Under the pieces are notes generated by a model. The model was not told the DNA's origin. It did not search any database and worked only from the letters and a program-made list of their open reading frames with translations. A stretch of 32,510 bases of DNA from an uncultured bacterium (GTDB taxonomy: Bacteria > Verrucomicrobiota > Kiritimatiellia > CAIKKV01 > CAIJXV01), in the NCBI GenBank assembly GCA_903824675.1, contig CAIJXV010000094.1:1-32510 (forward strand), in the 5' to 3' direction. Of this stretch, positions 30,482-32,510 are shown one piece after another (position 1 is the first letter of the stretch; each line of letters begins with the position of its first letter). Both the position numbers and the translations under genes were made by a program.

Positions 30482-31450
30482 ATGGAACGAATGGCGAACC
30501 TTTACCCATTTTCGGGCAAGACAGCCGAACGGTTGGCGGAAGCGCCGGCCGCCGGTGGGACGCATCGGTGGCTGGCGCAAGTGGCGAGCGGTGTGAGCCA
30601 TGTCCTGACTCCAGCCAAGTGTTTCGAGTTCCTGCGGCGATGTTGCGACGTTCACGTTGCGCACCGATCCGTCCCGGATCGGGAGATTGAGGCGGCGGTC
30701 GAGTTCGCCTATAGCAGCGAAATTCAGGGGTCAGGGATCGAGGTTCAGGCGAATTACGGAAGGAGAACAATCGAATGGCCGGAGCCGAACGCGAACCTGA
30801 TTCGGAAGGTTCTGGAAACGACTGAACCCCTCTTTGATGGCGAAACGAGCACGGGCCTGCGGCCCGGCGATGTGCTCCTCCACCTTTTCCGTGGCGAACT
30901 GGTCTGCACGGGGGCAGACAGCGAGCGGGCGGTGGTGCGTCTGGTCGAGGATGTCCTGACTGATGCGGAAGGTTTGCAGTTCATCTGCGTGAACCCGATG
31001 CGTGGGTCTCTGGCCGTGAATCATGCGGGGCGACCCTCGGCGCGGTGTCAGAACAACGTGCTGGTACGGCGGCACCTGGTGGCGGAGTTCGACGATGCGG
31101 CGCTCACCAAGCGGCAGCAAGCTCAACTTGCGACCGCCTTGGCGGATGTGGCACCGCTGGTGATGGCCGTGGATTCCGGCGGGAAGAGCGTCCATGCCTG
31201 GTATTACGTCGAGGGCATGAGCCGACAGGATCAGGCCCGGTTCTTCGTGATGTGTTGCCTCCTGGGCGCGGATCAGACGCGGTGGGACATTTGTGGGTGG
31301 TTGCGAATGCCGGGCGGGTTGCGTGTGAAATCGGATTCGTCCCGTGCGCGGCAACGGATTTTGTACTGGGAGCCGGCCGCGATTGGTCGTGGTCCCCTCT
31401 TCGATTTTGAAAGGATGGTTGCGAATGGAACGGAAACCCAGCCCGCTTGA
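30482..31450 (+). CDS. AEP/PrimPol-like primase
   Basis: A 322-aa protein that resembles the archaeo-eukaryotic primase type found in plasmids and phages, which would make primers for the element's polymerase. Suggestive motifs: VAEFDDA (200-206) as the first acidic site, VDSGGKSVHAWYYV (230-243) as the Ser/His motif, and GWLRMPGGLR (272-281) as the conserved Arg-Met-Pro-Gly near the third. ATG 30482 and ATG 30491 are both possible starts; AAAGGG suits the second better. A heptanucleotide array adds EIQGSGIEVQ (80-89). The end overlaps the next gene by 26 bp. The N-terminal 180 residues carry no domain I know. The assignment rests on motifs only. Confidence 0.65.
   Translation: MERMANLYPFSGKTAERLAEAPAAGGTHRWLAQVASGVSHVLTPAKCFEFLRRCCDVHVAHRSVPDREIEAAVEFAYSSEIQGSGIEVQANYGRRTIEWPEPNANLIRKVLETTEPLFDGETSTGLRPGDVLLHLFRGELVCTGADSERAVVRLVEDVLTDAEGLQFICVNPMRGSLAVNHAGRPSARCQNNVLVRRHLVAEFDDAALTKRQQAQLATALADVAPLVMAVDSGGKSVHAWYYVEGMSRQDQARFFVMCCLLGADQTRWDICGWLRMPGGLRVKSDSSRARQRILYWEPAAIGRGPLFDFERMVANGTETQPA
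30722..30749. repeat. Heptanucleotide array inside the primase gene
   Basis: Units ATTCAGG, GGTCAGG, GATCGAG and GTTCAGG at period 7, in frame. Confidence 0.7.
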
Positions 31451-32510
31451 GATCCTGATGACGGAGTTCCTGCCGGCGGCGGAAGCCGCGGCGGTCGAGA
31501 CGCAGGTGGCGAGGATTCAGGAGCCGCCTGTCGTGAAGGCCCTGGGTGACCTGCGGACCCCGGTCTATGGCAACGACCCCACCGAACTGCTGAAACACCG
31601 CTTCCTGTACCGGGGCGGCATGTGTCTGCTTTCCGGGCCGACCGGGGTTGGTAAGTCGGCGCTCCTCATGCAGGAGGCAATCCACTGGGCGGTCGGCAAG
31701 GCTTGTTTCGGGATCATGCCGGGCGATATCTACCAGAAGCAAGGCATGCGGATTCTCCTGGTTCAGGCGGAGAACGACGAGGGCGACCTGGCTGAGATGC
31801 GGGATGGCGTCCTGGCCGGCTGTGATGAACTGACGGACGCCGAAAAGGCTCTGGCGCTCCAGCGGATTATCGTGCGCACGGTGTGCGACAAGACCGGAGA
31901 AGGATTTGCTGCCGAACTCGCTGTGCTACTCCTTGAGTGCGGTCCGTTTGACCTGGTGATGGTGGATCCAGCCTTCGCGTATCTGGGCGGGGACAGCAAT
32001 AGCCAGAAGGATGTAAGCCATTTCATGCGGAATCTGCTGAACCCCCTCCTGCAGAAACACAATGCCGGAATGATCATCGCCCACCATACGAACAAGCCGC
32101 TTCGAGGCAAGGAGAAGGATAGCTGGGAGGCCGGGGACTTCGCGTACCTGGGTGCCGGTTCAGCCGAGTGGATGAACCCGTGCAAATCCGGGTTGGCTAT
32201 CCGCTCGATCGGGTCGGACAGCATATTCGAGTTTCGTGCGGTTAAACGCGGAAAGCGGTTGCGGTGGGTAGACGATGACGGGAACCCGACGGTGGCGCAG
32301 TACATAGCTCATGACGGACGGCCAGGGATAATCTGTTGGCACAAGGCGACGGCGGAAGATGTCGAGGACGTGGCGAACAAGGACAAAGGTGGACGGCGAA
32401 AGCAATACGACGATTTCGAATGCGTACATGCCGTGATGCACCGACCTGGGGAAAGCCAGACGTTCTACGTGGATCTGATTGCCGGGAAGCTGGAGTGTGG
32501 AAAAACGACG
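31425..32510 (+). CDS. RepA/DnaB-like hexameric helicase ATPase, incomplete at the window end
   Basis: A RecA-fold ATPase of which 362 codons are in the window, with no stop. Walker A is LSGPTGVGKSALL (about 69-81), the acidic motif is LLVQAENDEGD, Walker B is FDLVMVDP (about 175-182) and a sensor motif is IIAHHTNKP. These fit the AAA_25/RepA group used by plasmids and satellites to unwind DNA at the fork. The ATG at 31425 overlaps the primase gene by 26 bp, so primase and helicase are likely translated together. The C-terminal part from about residue 300 looks like a start of a winged-helix region (QYDDFECVHAVMH). The element continues to the right. Confidence 0.85.
   Translation, partial: MERKPSPLEILMTEFLPAAEAAAVETQVARIQEPPVVKALGDLRTPVYGNDPTELLKHRFLYRGGMCLLSGPTGVGKSALLMQEAIHWAVGKACFGIMPGDIYQKQGMRILLVQAENDEGDLAEMRDGVLAGCDELTDAEKALALQRIIVRTVCDKTGEGFAAELAVLLLECGPFDLVMVDPAFAYLGGDSNSQKDVSHFMRNLLNPLLQKHNAGMIIAHHTNKPLRGKEKDSWEAGDFAYLGAGSAEWMNPCKSGLAIRSIGSDSIFEFRAVKRGKRLRWVDDDGNPTVAQYIAHDGRPGIICWHKATAEDVEDVANKDKGGRRKQYDDFECVHAVMHRPGESQTFYVDLIAGKLECGKTT

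Larger units (their letters stand above)
3880..32510. mobile_element. Integrative element, left end and interior (right end outside the window)
   Basis: The element starts at the tRNA-Arg fragment and continues through the recombinase, the defence cargo and the replication-type genes to the end of the window. No second copy of the tRNA 3' sequence is seen, so the right boundary lies beyond 32510 and the element is longer than 28.6 kb. Replication genes (nuclease, polymerase, primase, helicase ATPase) suggest a phage, satellite or plasmid ancestor. No structural or conjugation genes are seen in this part. Confidence 0.7.

Overview
The window looks like bacterial chromosome into which an integrative element has inserted at a tRNA-Arg gene. 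The left 3.9 kb carries a class II fructose-bisphosphate aldolase, a TIM-barrel protein of unknown role and a metallophosphoesterase interrupted by an in-frame amber codon. From memory, protein families of this style are common in Planctomycetes, Verrucomicrobia, Kiritimatiellota and Lentisphaerae, so I suggest a PVC-superphylum bacterium. That is an inference from style and cannot be proved from this window. The DNA is moderately GC-rich throughout.

Layout. (1) 1-3880: chromosome, with a good sigma70-type promoter and a terminator around the aldolase, and several decayed remnants. (2) 3880-3931: the 3' part of a tRNA-Arg(CCG) gene on the minus strand, cut off upstream of the anticodon arm and followed by a tyrosine recombinase at 4167-5882. 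I read this as the left attachment site; the intact tRNA and right end should lie beyond 32510. (3) 6378-13584, minus strand: a tightly overlapping four-gene unit encoding an unknown 435-aa protein, a double-HKD phospholipase-D-type protein, a 1161-aa SNF2/HepA-like helicase whose second RecA lobe is split by a very large insertion, and a 133-aa protein. I do not recognise this as a named defence system; it is the best candidate here for something undescribed. (4) 13779-23053, plus strand: an HTH regulator, hsdM, hsdS, rloA, rloB, hsdR and radC, a type I restriction-modification locus with an embedded RloA/RloB (AAA ATPase plus TOPRIM-like) pair. (5) 23151-25553: an 800-aa protein of unknown function bracketed by terminators. 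(6) 25771-32510: a replication-type module with a small protein, HTH protein, membrane protein, ssDNA-binding-like protein, Cas4/RecB-like nuclease, family A DNA polymerase, AEP-type primase and a RepA-like helicase ATPase running off the end.

How it fits together. The recombinase and tRNA fragment account for integration. The module at the right end looks like that of a phage, satellite or plasmid and could copy the element. The 19 kb between is defence cargo: one operon reads leftward and the other rightward from a shared 194-bp region containing operator-like repeats. No capsid, terminase, tail, relaxase or conjugation gene is visible inside the window.

A second theme is short dispersed repeats. 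Heptanucleotide arrays (period 7) and a CCCTTCGAC...CTCAGGGC repeat occur inside coding regions of the replication module and integrase without breaking frame, adding Val-Gln-Gly-Ser-Gly-like peptides to four different proteins. I saw none of these in the defence cargo, which may mean the two parts of the element have different histories.
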